NCBI RefSeq assembly: GCF_008271295.1
Contig: NZ_VTOY01000001.1
Coordinates: 1 to 64,000 of the forward strand
DNA: 64,000 nt
DNA from: Pseudoselenomonas ruminis
GTDB taxonomy: Bacteria; Bacillota; Negativicutes; Selenomonadales; Selenomonadaceae
Direction of reading: 5' to 3'
Below, in pieces: positions 55,059-63,323 of this stretch. Position numbers and translations under genes: made by a program. Numbering within the stretch: the first letter of the stretch is position 1; every line of letters starts with the position of its first letter. The notes under the pieces are model-generated. The model was not told the origin of the DNA, did not search any database, and saw only the letters and a program-made list of their open reading frames with translations.

Positions 55059-55888
55059 AGGTCGCAGTAATCGGAACGGGAACATTGGGGACATCTATTG
55101 CGCAGGTGTTTTCTCAGTGTGATAAAGTAGAGAGGGTTTTCCTTTGTAAAGGACGCCCAACATCAAAGAATGGTAAGGATAAAATCGTTGAAGTATATGC
55201 TAGATTGGTAAAAAAAGAGAAACTGAGTCCTAAGCAGGCAGAAAATTTTTTAGCAAAGATTGAATCAGGAGAATTGGAGGATAGCAAAAGTGCAGATATT
55301 TTGATTGAAGCTGTAGCAGAAAAATTGGAAGTAAAACGAGAGATATTCGAAAAACTAGATGTGTTATGTGATAGTCATACAATTTTTGCTACGAATACAT
55401 CGTCATTACCGATACAGGCAATAGGTGCAGGATTAAAGCATTCATTATTGGGAATGCATTTCTTTAATCCTGCTCCAGTCATGAAACTGGTAGAGGTGAT
55501 TGCAACAGACGATACAACGGATGATATGCTGGCACAGGTTATGCAGATTGCTAGAGATATTGGGAAAACACCTGTGGAAGTCAGGGAAGCTCCCGGATTT
55601 GTAGTTAATCGTGTACTAATCCCTATGATAAATGAAGCTGTCAGTATCTATGCTGAAGGCGTGGCCACTGTGAAAGATATTGATACTGCTTTGCAACTGG
55701 GGGCTAATCATCCCATGGGGCCGTTGGCGTTGGCAGATCTTATAGGATTAGATGTAGTTTTGGCAATTTTAGACGTTATGTTGAAAGAAACAGGGAATAA
55801 TCGTTACTTGCCACAGCCAATGCTGAAGAGAATGGTTAGAGAAGGGAAGTTGGGACGAAAATCTGGTCAGGGATTTTACAAATATTAA
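55055..55888 (+). CDS. 3-hydroxyacyl-CoA (3-hydroxybutyryl-CoA) dehydrogenase
   Basis: NAD(P)-dependent dehydrogenase of 277 residues, the stand-alone short form that reduces acetoacetyl-CoA to (S)-3-hydroxybutyryl-CoA. The Rossmann motif IGTGTLGTSIAQVF is at the N-terminus; ATNTSSLPI and GMHFFNPAPVMKLVEV give the catalytic Ser and His (His about residue 134); and PGFVVNRVLIPMINEA is the dimer region. GTG 55055 overlaps the thiolase stop. No crotonase or acyl-CoA dehydrogenase gene is nearby, so this is not a full butyrate or beta-oxidation pathway. Confidence 0.92.
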   Translation: MKVAVIGTGTLGTSIAQVFSQCDKVERVFLCKGRPTSKNGKDKIVEVYARLVKKEKLSPKQAENFLAKIESGELEDSKSADILIEAVAEKLEVKREIFEKLDVLCDSHTIFATNTSSLPIQAIGAGLKHSLLGMHFFNPAPVMKLVEVIATDDTTDDMLAQVMQIARDIGKTPVEVREAPGFVVNRVLIPMINEAVSIYAEGVATVKDIDTALQLGANHPMGPLALADLIGLDVVLAILDVMLKETGNNRYLPQPMLKRMVREGKLGRKSGQGFYKY

Positions 55889-55900
55889 GGAGATATGACA

Positions 55901-56896
55901 ATGGGCAAGACTTTGATAATAGCTGAAGCGGGTGTTAACCATAATGGTAGTTTAGAAATGGCAAAAAAGTTAGTAGATACAGCTTATGAATGCGGTGCGG
56001 ATGTTGTAAAATTTCAGACGGCAAAACTTGATTCGTTGGTATCAAAGAATGCTCAGATGGCTGAGTATCAAAAGAAAAATATTGGTGTAGAGGAAAGTCA
56101 GAAAGATATGCTCAAAAAAATACTTTTGAGTTTTGATGATTTTATCGAATTATCGGGGTACTGCAAGAAGGTTGGAATAAAGTTTTTATCTACGCCTTTT
56201 GATATTGATAGTATTCATTTTCTAAATGACATGCAGAATATCTGGAAAATTCCATCCGGAGAGATTACCAATTATCCTTATCTAGTGGAAATAGCAAAAA
56301 CACATAAAGAAGTTATTTTATCTACAGGGATGGCTGAAATATCGGAAATTGAGGATGCAGTTAATTTGCTGAAAGACAATGGTGCTGGTAAAATATCGAT
56401 TCTTCATTGTACGACGGAATATCCTACACCTATTGAGAAAGTAAATTTAAATGTAATGAAAAATTTGAAAAAACATTTTAGATGTCCTGTTGGGTATTCA
56501 GATCATACGCAGGGAATTGAGGTGGATTTAGCTGCTGTAGCTTTGGGCGCTGAAATAATCGAAAAGCATTTTACGTTAGACCGAAGCCTCCCAGGTCCAG
56601 ACCATAAAGCAAGTTTGGAACCGGAAGAACTAAAAGCGATGGTCAGGGGGATTCGTAAGGTTGAATCAGCTTTAGGAACAGAAGAAAAAAAACCATCTGT
56701 CGATGAAATAGCAAACAGGGTTGTTGCACGTAAAAGCATAGTAGCAAAGCGAAATATTGCTGCTGGAGAGATTTTGACGGAAGATAATATTACAACAAAG
56801 CGCCCTGGAACAGGAATTAATCCCATGCATTGGAAAAATGTGTTGGGGACAAGGGCTGTGAGAGATTTTTGTGAGGACGAGTTAATTGTGCTATGA
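55901..56896 (+). CDS. neuB: nonulosonic (sialic/legionaminic) acid synthase
   Basis: Condenses a 6-deoxy-diamino mannose or ManNAc-type sugar with phosphoenolpyruvate to give the nine-carbon acid. It has 331 residues with a NeuB TIM barrel (IIAEAGVNHNGSLEMAKKL; VKFQT; PSGEITNYPYL; LHCTTEYPTP; GYSDHTQG; EKHFTLDRSLPGPDHKASLEP) and a C-terminal antifreeze-like SAF domain (ARKSIVAKRNIAAGEIL). ATG 55901 is 8 bases after AAGGAG. In the legionaminic route this is LegI. AT-rich. Confidence 0.94.
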   Translation: MGKTLIIAEAGVNHNGSLEMAKKLVDTAYECGADVVKFQTAKLDSLVSKNAQMAEYQKKNIGVEESQKDMLKKILLSFDDFIELSGYCKKVGIKFLSTPFDIDSIHFLNDMQNIWKIPSGEITNYPYLVEIAKTHKEVILSTGMAEISEIEDAVNLLKDNGAGKISILHCTTEYPTPIEKVNLNVMKNLKKHFRCPVGYSDHTQGIEVDLAAVALGAEIIEKHFTLDRSLPGPDHKASLEPEELKAMVRGIRKVESALGTEEKKPSVDEIANRVVARKSIVAKRNIAAGEILTEDNITTKRPGTGINPMHWKNVLGTRAVRDFCEDELIVL

Positions 56897-58053
56897 AAAA
56901 AATTGCGATTGTGACAGCTACTAGAGCTGAGTATGGATTATTAGCACCGATAATTACGGAATTGAGAAAATATGAAAATGATATTTTGACGGTAGAATTG
57001 ATTGTTACAGGTACTCATTTAAGTCAACAGTATGGAATGACAGTACAGGAGATAGAAAAATCCGGTCAGCGAATAGACAAGCGAATAGAGATTCCTTTGG
57101 ACTCGTCTACGGCATTGGATATTTCTAGCAATCAAGCAGCGACTTTGGTTAAATTTACTCGTTTGTTTGCAATTGAATGCTATCAAGCTGTTGTTTTGTT
57201 GGGAGATCGCTATGAAATGTTGATGGTTTCTATTGCGGCGGGGAATACGCAAACTCCAGTATTTCATCTCTGTGGCGGTGATACCACAGAAGGTGCGATG
57301 GATGAATGGATTCGTCATGCTATAACCAAGATTAGTTATCTGCATTTTGTGACGAATGAAGAAAGCAGGAGAAGAGTTATTCAACTGGGAGAAGATCCTG
57401 CTCGGGTGTTTAATGTTGGTTCTACTAGTATTGATAACATTTTGACTGTTGTGGATATGAGCAAAGCTGAAGCATTAAAAAGCGTGGGGGTTGATATGTG
57501 TGATTATGCTCTTGCTACTTATCACCCTGTAACAATGGAAGCGGATGACGTGGCTAAACAGGTGAAAGATTTTTTAGCGGCGTTGCAAGCTTTCCCACAG
57601 ATGCAGTTCATCGTTACAAAATCCAATGCTGATCAAGGGGGGGCAAGAATCAATGCGCTGCTGGATGCAGCGGATTTACCGAATGTCCATGTATTTACCT
57701 CATTAGGCGTAAGGCGGTATCTGTCTTTGATGAAGTATGCCAAGTTTGTTTTGGGAAATTCATCTAGTGGAATCATTGAGGCTCCGGCGTTGCATGTGCC
57801 GACAGTCAATATCGGTAATCGTCAACGTGGCCGATATCAATCGGCAAGTATCATAAACTGTGGTGCTGCTGCGGAGGAGATTATGCAGGCTATGGAAGTG
57901 GCTATGAGTGAAGAACATCAGCAGATTTGTAAACAAGTTGTCAGCCCTTATGGGGATGGACATGCTGCAGAAAAAATCGCACGAGAAGTAGTTACAGTGA
58001 TTAGCTCCCCGATTGACTTGAAGAAAAAATTTTATGACTGGCCGGAGGTGTAA
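56893..58053 (+). CDS. neuC: hydrolysing NDP-sugar 2-epimerase
   Basis: NeuC/LegG-type enzyme of 386 residues that releases the nucleotide and epimerises C2, supplying the free sugar for NeuB. The GT-B-like epimerase fold shows IVTATRAEYGLLAPII at the N-terminus, GTHLSQQYGMTVQEIE, LLGDRYEML, HLCGGDTTEGAMDEWIRHA, and GNSSSGIIEAPALHVPTVNIG with RQRGR near the C-terminus. It overlaps neuB by four bases. With legB, legC and ptmE present, the GDP-sugar (LegG) form is the more likely. Confidence 0.93.
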   Translation: MKKIAIVTATRAEYGLLAPIITELRKYENDILTVELIVTGTHLSQQYGMTVQEIEKSGQRIDKRIEIPLDSSTALDISSNQAATLVKFTRLFAIECYQAVVLLGDRYEMLMVSIAAGNTQTPVFHLCGGDTTEGAMDEWIRHAITKISYLHFVTNEESRRRVIQLGEDPARVFNVGSTSIDNILTVVDMSKAEALKSVGVDMCDYALATYHPVTMEADDVAKQVKDFLAALQAFPQMQFIVTKSNADQGGARINALLDAADLPNVHVFTSLGVRRYLSLMKYAKFVLGNSSSGIIEAPALHVPTVNIGNRQRGRYQSASIINCGAAAEEIMQAMEVAMSEEHQQICKQVVSPYGDGHAAEKIAREVVTVISSPIDLKKKFYDWPEV

Positions 58054-58059
58054 TCTGTA

Positions 58060-59137
58060 TTGAGAAAAGACCATATATATTATTGCTGAAGCAGGCGTAA
58101 ACCATAATGAAGATATGGAATTAGCACGCAGATTGGTTCGTGCAGGCGCGGAGGCTGGTGTAGATGCGGTAAAGTTCCAGACCTTTCGGCCGGAAAAACT
58201 GGTAACACAATCTGCGGAAAAGGCGGCTTATCAAAAAGTAACTACTGGTAAGCAAGAGAGCCAGCTGGAGATGCTGCAGAAACTGACGTTATTGGACAAG
58301 GATTATGTAGAACTTCAGCAGTTGTGTCAGGATTGTGGTGTAGATTTTATTTCCACATCGTTTGATAGTGAAAGTTTGCATTTTTTGACAAATGGACTGG
58401 ATATGCCATTTATCAAGGTGACTTCTAGAGAAATTACGAATGCGCCGTTTCTACTGGAAATTGCGCAAACACAAAAGCCTATCGTTTTATCTACGGGGAT
58501 GGCAACACTAGGGGAAATAGAACAGGCTTTGGCTGTACTGGCGTATGGTTATTTACATGAAGATTTTCCTGCTGATTTTCAGGTGGTTCAGCAAGCATAT
58601 GTGTCTGTTGATGGACAGGATATTTTGCGAGAAAAAGTACAGCTGCTGCATTGCACCACGCAATATCCAGCACCGCCGTCGCAGGCCAATCTTAAAGCTA
58701 TGGAAACCATGGCGCAGGCTTTTGGCCTGTCAGTTGGTTATTCTGATCATACGGAGGGAATAACTATTCCTGTGGCAGCAGTTGCCAGAGTGGCTGTAAT
58801 TATTGAAAAACATTTCACGCTGGATAAAGATATGCCTGGGCCGGATCATAAGGCGTCTTTAGAACCGAATGAGTTAAAGGCTATGGTGCAGGCAATTCGC
58901 ACGGTAGAACAGTCTATTGGTACAGGCATAAAGATTCCCGCTGCTGATGAGGTGCCTAATATTCCTATCGTGCGTAAAAGTTTAGTCGCAGCCAAGAATA
59001 TTGAGGCTGGAGAGATATTTACCTTGGACAATTTGACTGTCAAGAGAGCTGGTCGAGGGATAAGTCCAATGGATATTTGGTATATACTTGGAGAATCGGC
59101 GAGACATGCATATAAGGAAGATGAAAAAATAAAATGA
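58060..59137 (+). pseudogene. second neuB-type synthase gene, frameshifted at its 5' end
   Basis: From ATG 58115 a 340-residue frame encodes a full NeuB barrel and SAF domain. But the conserved first strand, IYIIAEAGVNHNEDM, is encoded in that frame just upstream of the ATG, with a TGA at 58061 and no start. TTG 58060, nine bases after GGAGGTG, would begin this protein (MRK) if one base were missing near 58066-58070. So a single-base insertion separates start from body. The truncated product would lack the active-site N-terminal motif. It may be a true mutation, a sequencing error or a reversible switch. Confidence 0.75.
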
Positions 59138-59832
59138 AAAATATAGCAATTATTCCAGCGAGGAGTGGCTCAAAAGGGCTCAAAGATAAGAATATTAAAT
59201 TGATGGATGGCAAGCCGATGTTGGCGTATAGTATTGATGCCGCCAAGGCATCAGGTCTGTTTGATGAAGTTATGGTGTCTACGGATTCACAGAAATATGC
59301 GGATATTGCTGTAGAATATGGTGCTAGTGTACCATTCTTGCGGTCGGCAGAGAATAGCTCTGATAATGCAAGCAGTTGGGATACCGTGCTAGAGGTGATT
59401 CGTAGGTATAGAGATATAGATAGAAGGTTTGATACCGTATGTTTATTGCAGCCTACATCACCTTTGCGAACTGGAGAAGATATTGTCGGGGCGTACAAAG
59501 TTTTTCAAGAAAAGAATGTAAATGCGGTAACATCGGTTTGTGAAGTAGATCATTCGCCACTATGGACTATGACTTTAGATGAAGATGGGATGTTAACAGA
59601 TTTTCGATATCGTCATACAGACGTTCCGCGACAGAACCTTGAGATTTATTATCGGATAAATGGAGCAATATATATTCGGCAGTTAGTATATGGAGATGCT
59701 GGTGTTAAATTAGAGGATGATAGAGAAATTGCCTTCATTATGGATAAAATTAGAAGTATAGATATCGATGACAAATATGATTTTGCTCTAAGTGAATATT
59801 TAATGAAACGGATAAAATATAATAACATGTAA
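59134..59832 (+). CDS. neuA: CMP-nonulosonate cytidylyltransferase
   Basis: Activates the nine-carbon acid with CTP to the CMP-sugar used by a transferase. It has 232 residues: IAIIPARSGSKGLKDKNIKL (CTP-binding P-loop-like motif) at the N-terminus, VSTDSQKYADIA, LLQPTSPLRTGEDI and INGAIYI are family motifs of NeuA/LegF/PseF. The ATG overlaps the preceding stop (ATGA). No obvious sialyl- or Leg-transferase follows; it may be one of the glycosyltransferases at 42.8-47.5 kb. Confidence 0.94.
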   Translation: MKNIAIIPARSGSKGLKDKNIKLMDGKPMLAYSIDAAKASGLFDEVMVSTDSQKYADIAVEYGASVPFLRSAENSSDNASSWDTVLEVIRRYRDIDRRFDTVCLLQPTSPLRTGEDIVGAYKVFQEKNVNAVTSVCEVDHSPLWTMTLDEDGMLTDFRYRHTDVPRQNLEIYYRINGAIYIRQLVYGDAGVKLEDDREIAFIMDKIRSIDIDDKYDFALSEYLMKRIKYNNM

Positions 59833-60038
59833 ATTAAAGTTTGTTTTATCTAGCATGATGGTTTTTATTGAATGGTTTGATTGTTATCCTATATATGCTT
59901 ATCGATTTAAATAATGAGGGAGTATTATTTTATGAAGATTATTCTAAAGCCGTTATCGCTGTAATTATTACAACGGTAGCTACCACCGCTAATGCGTATC
60001 GGGAACGAAAATTGAAAAAGGAGGATTGTAGATAATCG
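59833..60038 (+). other. possible remnant of a small membrane protein
   Basis: The frame that ends at TAA 60033-60035 is open from about 59914 and encodes a hydrophobic stretch (KAVIAVIITTVATTANAY) followed by a basic tail. It has no start codon in frame, while an overlapping frame has an ATG but stops early. This suggests a frameshifted remnant. AT-rich; nothing else is seen here. Confidence 0.3.
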
Positions 60039-60359
60039 TTGTCGATGGGTGAAACAGGCACGTATGGTAAGGCAAATTTATATGCGGCAGAAAGAACGTG
60101 TATAGATGTAGCGGCAGAAAAAGAAGTTGATACACACAAGATTTTTGAAGATATTAATATGTACGTTTCACAGTTAATTGTATATCTTCCTTATAATGGA
60201 AAAATGTTATGTGATGAAGTCTATTGTTTGGCTAAAGATAATAAAGCTGTTACAAAAGAAAAGAATAGTGGATCAGCGGAAAAATTGTTGTACCGTATTA
60301 GAGCTCAAGAAAACAAATGCCGAGTGATTTTAAAGTTTGTTTGGATATATATTAAATAA
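60039..60359 (+). CDS. hypothetical protein (about 105 aa)
   Basis: I do not recognise it. Possible starts are TTG 60039 or ATG 60045; AAGGAGG at 60018-60024 is farther away than usual, so the start is doubtful. It is soluble, mixed helix and strand, with three cysteines in the first two thirds (RTCIDVAAEKE; MLCDEVYCLAKDNK). It lies between neuA and an epimerase gene in AT-rich DNA and may itself be a gene fragment. Confidence 0.4.
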   Translation: MSMGETGTYGKANLYAAERTCIDVAAEKEVDTHKIFEDINMYVSQLIVYLPYNGKMLCDEVYCLAKDNKAVTKEKNSGSAEKLLYRIRAQENKCRVILKFVWIYIK

Positions 60360-60416
60360 GAAGTAAAAGAATAATTATATGTTAAGCTCAATCGGTAAAA
60401 AATAGGAGGCTTATTT

Positions 60417-61343
60417 ATGAGAGGGCTTATAACGGGTGGTGCAGGTTTTATTGGCTCGCATTTAGTTCGACAACTTTTGCAGACAGATCATCAATTGGTG
60501 GTGATGGATAATGCTATCACTGGGGGAAGGCATTATTTGCCGGCAGGAGGAGGATTTACTTGCTGGCAACAAGATATCCGAGATGCAACAGCGAAGAAGA
60601 AAATTCAACAAGAAAAATTTGATGTCATTATACATTTAGCGGCGCAAACCATGGTGGATGCTTCGATAAAAGACCCAGTGTTTGATGCTTCGGAGAATAT
60701 CATGGGGACACTAAATGTGTTGGAGGCTGCACGGCAATGTGGTGCTCGGGTGATTTTTGCTTCGACGGCAGCTGCTTATGGTGATGTGGTGGAGAACGAG
60801 CTGCCAGTGCTGGAGTCCCACGAACTTTCGCCGCAGTCGTTTTATGGACTTACCAAGGTTGGCGTCGAGAAATATCTGGCGCTTTATCATCAGCATTATG
60901 GCTTGGATTACGTTATTTGCCGGTTTGCGAATGTCTACGGTGAGCGCCAGGGCGATAAAGGCGAAGGCGGCGTCATCAGTATTTTCGCCAAGCGAATTGC
61001 TGCGGGTAAGGATATCACGATTTACGGTGACGGCACGCAAACGCGCGATTTTGTTTATGCCGGTGATATTGCCCGAGGTATCTGCAAGGCAATGACTACG
61101 GAAAACGTGAATACCGTGTATAACCTTAGTACGCAGACGGAGACGAGTCTGCTGGATTTAGTACGTATCATGAGTGAGGTTTCGGGCTGTGAGATTACGC
61201 CTAAGTTTTGGCCAGTGCGCGAAGGAGATATATACCGTTCGATGCTTTCGAATCAAAAAGCAAAGGCTGGCCTTGGCTGGGAGCCGCAGGTTTCCTTAGA
61301 AGACGGTTTGCGGCGAACGATGGATTATTTTCGTGGAATTTGA
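60417..61343 (+). CDS. NAD-dependent nucleotide-sugar epimerase/dehydratase
   Basis: Extended short-chain dehydrogenase of 308 residues related to UDP-glucose 4-epimerases. It has GLITGGAGFIGSHLVRQLLQ, HLAAQTMVDASIKDP, ASTAAAYGD, catalytic SFYGLTKVGVEKYL (Tyr-x3-Lys), FANVYGERQG, and a C-terminal GLGWEPQVSLEDGLRRTM. GGAGGC precedes the ATG. It is the last sugar gene of the locus, and the DNA regains higher GC within it. The substrate is unknown. Confidence 0.9.
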   Translation: MRGLITGGAGFIGSHLVRQLLQTDHQLVVMDNAITGGRHYLPAGGGFTCWQQDIRDATAKKKIQQEKFDVIIHLAAQTMVDASIKDPVFDASENIMGTLNVLEAARQCGARVIFASTAAAYGDVVENELPVLESHELSPQSFYGLTKVGVEKYLALYHQHYGLDYVICRFANVYGERQGDKGEGGVISIFAKRIAAGKDITIYGDGTQTRDFVYAGDIARGICKAMTTENVNTVYNLSTQTETSLLDLVRIMSEVSGCEITPKFWPVREGDIYRSMLSNQKAKAGLGWEPQVSLEDGLRRTMDYFRGI

Positions 61344-61404
61344 CATGTCAATTTGACTTGTCAATTGTCAGTTGACCGGTCAATTTTGACTTTTGACTTG
61401 TCAA
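61340..61404. promoter_or_regulatory. array of four TTGACNNGTCAA palindromes
   Basis: Exact copies lie at 61340-61351, 61353-61364, 61372-61383 and 61393-61404, with partial copies between and after them. The array begins at the stop of the epimerase gene and ends 46 bases before a ribbon-helix-helix gene. It looks like a multi-site operator. Confidence 0.75.
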
Positions 61405-61449
61405 AATTGACATATTCGTTGGAGTTAATTGGAACTGCGAGGTGAGTAG

Positions 61450-61641
61450 ATGTTTGTAGTAAAGAAGAATTCGGAGATGATTAACAAGACGTTCCGGTTG
61501 CCGGTGGATTTGGTGGAGCGGCTTACGGAGGTAGCGCAGGCGCAGGAGGTGTCAGTCAATAATCTGGTGCAGCAGTGCTGTGAGTATGCGCTGGGGGATA
61601 TGGCTGGTGAGGCGCACCGGGATACAAAACAGAGGAAGTGA
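61450..61641 (+). CDS. ribbon-helix-helix (Arc/CopG-type) regulator
   Basis: A 63-residue small DNA-binding protein. The strand INKTFRLPVDLVERLTEVA followed by QEVSVNNLVQQCCEYAL is the ribbon-helix-helix layout of Arc/CopG/MetJ-like repressors and antitoxins. ATG follows GAGGTGAG. Four palindromes upstream may be its own operator. The next ORF starts 5 bases after its stop, so it may be the first gene of a toxin-antitoxin-like pair, but the second product is not a known toxin. Confidence 0.8.
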   Translation: MFVVKKNSEMINKTFRLPVDLVERLTEVAQAQEVSVNNLVQQCCEYALGDMAGEAHRDTKQRK

Positions 61642-61645
61642 GAGG

Positions 61646-61872
61646 ATGACTGATCTTTCCAGGAATTTGCAACAGATTCGTGCGACACTGTTTCAGGTGC
61701 GTGTAGATGACCTTTTAGGGGGTAGCATTTGCTGCCAGAGGAGATTTCGCTTCTCGAACGTTTTCGCCAGCGTCCTATGGCAAAACAGGAGCATCTTTCG
61801 CGGCTGATTGATTTTGAGTTGCAGGATAGTGAAAATACAGAAAGCAAAACCCCATCGTTCTCGGATAAATGA
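61646..61872 (+). pseudogene. two-frame small ORF after the RHH gene
   Basis: ATG 61646 (after GAGAGG) gives a helical start MTDLSRNLQQIRATLFQVRV. After a GGGGG run near 61718-61722 this frame becomes compositionally odd (SICCQRRFRF). From TTG 61729, six bases after AGGGGG, another frame reads LPEEISLLERFRQRPMAKQ and stops at 61872. Either one gene has frameshifted, or these are two short coupled ORFs. Function unknown. Confidence 0.5.
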
Positions 61873-61883
61873 GAACGATGGGG
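61850..61883. terminator. bidirectional terminator between RHH operon and rpn gene
   Basis: CCCCATCGTTCTC (61850-61862) is a perfect inverted repeat with GAGAACGATGGGG (61871-61883); T-runs follow on both strands. Variants of the same hairpin follow the other rpn copies. Confidence 0.88.
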
Positions 61884-61902
61884 GTCTGCTTTTTGTATTG
61901 AA

Positions 61903-62724
61903 TTAGAGTTGTTTGGCTAATTCTTGTATGCGCGCTTCGGAAAGATGGGAGTATTTGATGATTTCCTCAATGGGTTTGCCATCACGAAGCATAGCAATTG
62001 CCAAATTGGATGCCATTTCCTCGCGTCCCTCAGCACGCCCTTCAGCGCGGCCGTCATCGTGGGCTTCGCGCATTTTCATTTCATAGGTCATATAACTCAC
62101 CCTTTCCTCATGGTTCGTTTTCGTTTTGGTGATGCAGGCATCGATTTCCTTGATGAAGTCGTCAGCTGCGGGCAGTCCGTTCATATAGTCAAGGAATGCT
62201 TTTATATCTGGTGATACATCGTTAGCGGTACCCTTGCTGCTGAGAAATATTTTGGTAGTACCGTCGTTTAGTTCGAGGTTTTTGTCTTCGATGCAGAGAT
62301 TGCGGAATGTATAGATATGTCGGTTTTGTTCAAAGAGTTCAAACGGACAAAGAAAGATGATGATGGAGGAGCGAAGCTCCTTGTACAGTGCGCCTCTGGC
62401 CAGGGAATCAACATCAATCATAGACTGGTAGTATCTGGTTCGCTGGGCAAGTTCCTGATCGCCATAATCGCGCACTTGCATCTCGATATCATAAATTGTG
62501 TCATCACCTTCGACGTAAACATCGAGCCGTATGCCTTTGCTGTCGTATTTCATTTTTAGAGATTTTTCTTCTTCCAGGTAGGTGATATCCCGAATCTTGA
62601 TGTTGAGGATTTTTTCGATGAGCCGCTTGCAAAACCGTTTGTGTCGCATAACGAGTTTGAACATATAGTCATCGATGATGGTAAGTTCCTCCCAAGGCTT
62701 GATTTCACGATGATAGGCAGACAT
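61903..62724 (-). CDS. Rpn-family PD-(D/E)XK nuclease, copy 1
   Basis: Recombination-promoting nuclease / putative transposase family (PDDEXK_2), 273 residues. The nuclease core is RLDVYVEGDDTIYDIEMQV (Asp68, Glu81, Gln83), preceded by IIDDYMFKLVMRHKRFCKRL. A linker (RAEGRAEGREE) leads to a C-terminal tail MLRDGKPIEEIIKYSHLSEARIQELAKQL. ATG 62724 follows GAAAGGAG; a TCGACA-18-TATAAT promoter precedes it. Such proteins cut DNA and are linked to recombination. It is the only complete copy of a tandem array here. Confidence 0.9.
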   Translation of the reverse strand: MSAYHREIKPWEELTIIDDYMFKLVMRHKRFCKRLIEKILNIKIRDITYLEEEKSLKMKYDSKGIRLDVYVEGDDTIYDIEMQVRDYGDQELAQRTRYYQSMIDVDSLARGALYKELRSSIIIFLCPFELFEQNRHIYTFRNLCIEDKNLELNDGTTKIFLSSKGTANDVSPDIKAFLDYMNGLPAADDFIKEIDACITKTKTNHEERVSYMTYEMKMREAHDDGRAEGRAEGREEMASNLAIAMLRDGKPIEEIIKYSHLSEARIQELAKQL

Positions 62725-62865
62725 GGCAGATACTCCTTTCTTATATTATAACGCTGGAAAATGAGTTTTGTCGATGGATAAAACTTATATAAAACATTTG
62801 TTTGCTATATCTATAATAACACAAATGTTCGAATATGTCTATAGTGATGGAAAAGTGAACTGTTA

Positions 62866-62913
62866 CCATAAAAAACATCGTTCTCGGATAGATGAGAACG
62901 ATGTTTTTTATGG
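62866..62913 (-). terminator. terminator of rpn copy 2, 20-bp perfect arms
   Basis: Arms 62866-62885 and 62894-62913 are perfectly complementary around an 8-base loop; on the minus strand a TTTTTT run lies in the 3' arm. It sits directly after the stop of the truncated rpn copy. Confidence 0.88.
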
Positions 62914-62914
62914 A

Positions 62915-63289
62915 TTATTTGGATTGTAGGGCAAGTTCTTCGACTTCTTCGCGTGAGAGGTTGACGAGTTCGATGATTTCCTCAATGGATTTATTTTTGG
63001 CTAACATTCGTTTCGCTATACGCAGGTCAGCATTTCGTTCTCCTTCAATACGCCCTTCAGCGCGGCCCTCAGCACGGCCTTCAGCACGTCCCTCAGCGCG
63101 GCCGTCGTCGTGGGCTTCACGCATTTTCATTTCGTAGGTCATATAACTCACCCTTTCCTCATGGTTGGTTTTTGTTTCGGTGATGCAGGCATCGATTTCC
63201 TTGATGAAGTCGTCAGCTGCGGGCAGTCCGTTCATATAATCAAGGAATGCTTTCACATCTGGTGATACATCGTTGGTGGTACCTTTGGG
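62915..63289 (-). pseudogene. Rpn-family nuclease, copy 2, 5'-truncated
   Basis: Only the C-terminal part remains: the region equivalent to copy 3 from SSKGTTNDVSPDVKAFLDYM onward. The nuclease core is missing. The break near 63287 joins directly to half of a terminator hairpin. The linker has four to five GRAE repeats and ends in IAKRMLAKNKSIEEIIELVN, with a C-terminus like copy 3 but unlike copy 1. A GTG at 63256 or the ATG in LDYMNGLP could start a short C-terminal protein, so it may still be expressed. Confidence 0.7.
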
Positions 63290-63323
63290 CCTCGGATAAA
63301 TGAGAACGATGGGTTTTTATGGA

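Noticed and set aside
53868-55888. Butyrate or beta-oxidation operon
   Set aside because: Only two of the pathway genes are present, coupled to a sugar acyltransferase inside a nonulosonate locus.
61340-61404. Palindrome array as a CRISPR
   Set aside because: Repeats are 12 bp with spacers of 1-9 bp, too short, and no cas genes are present.
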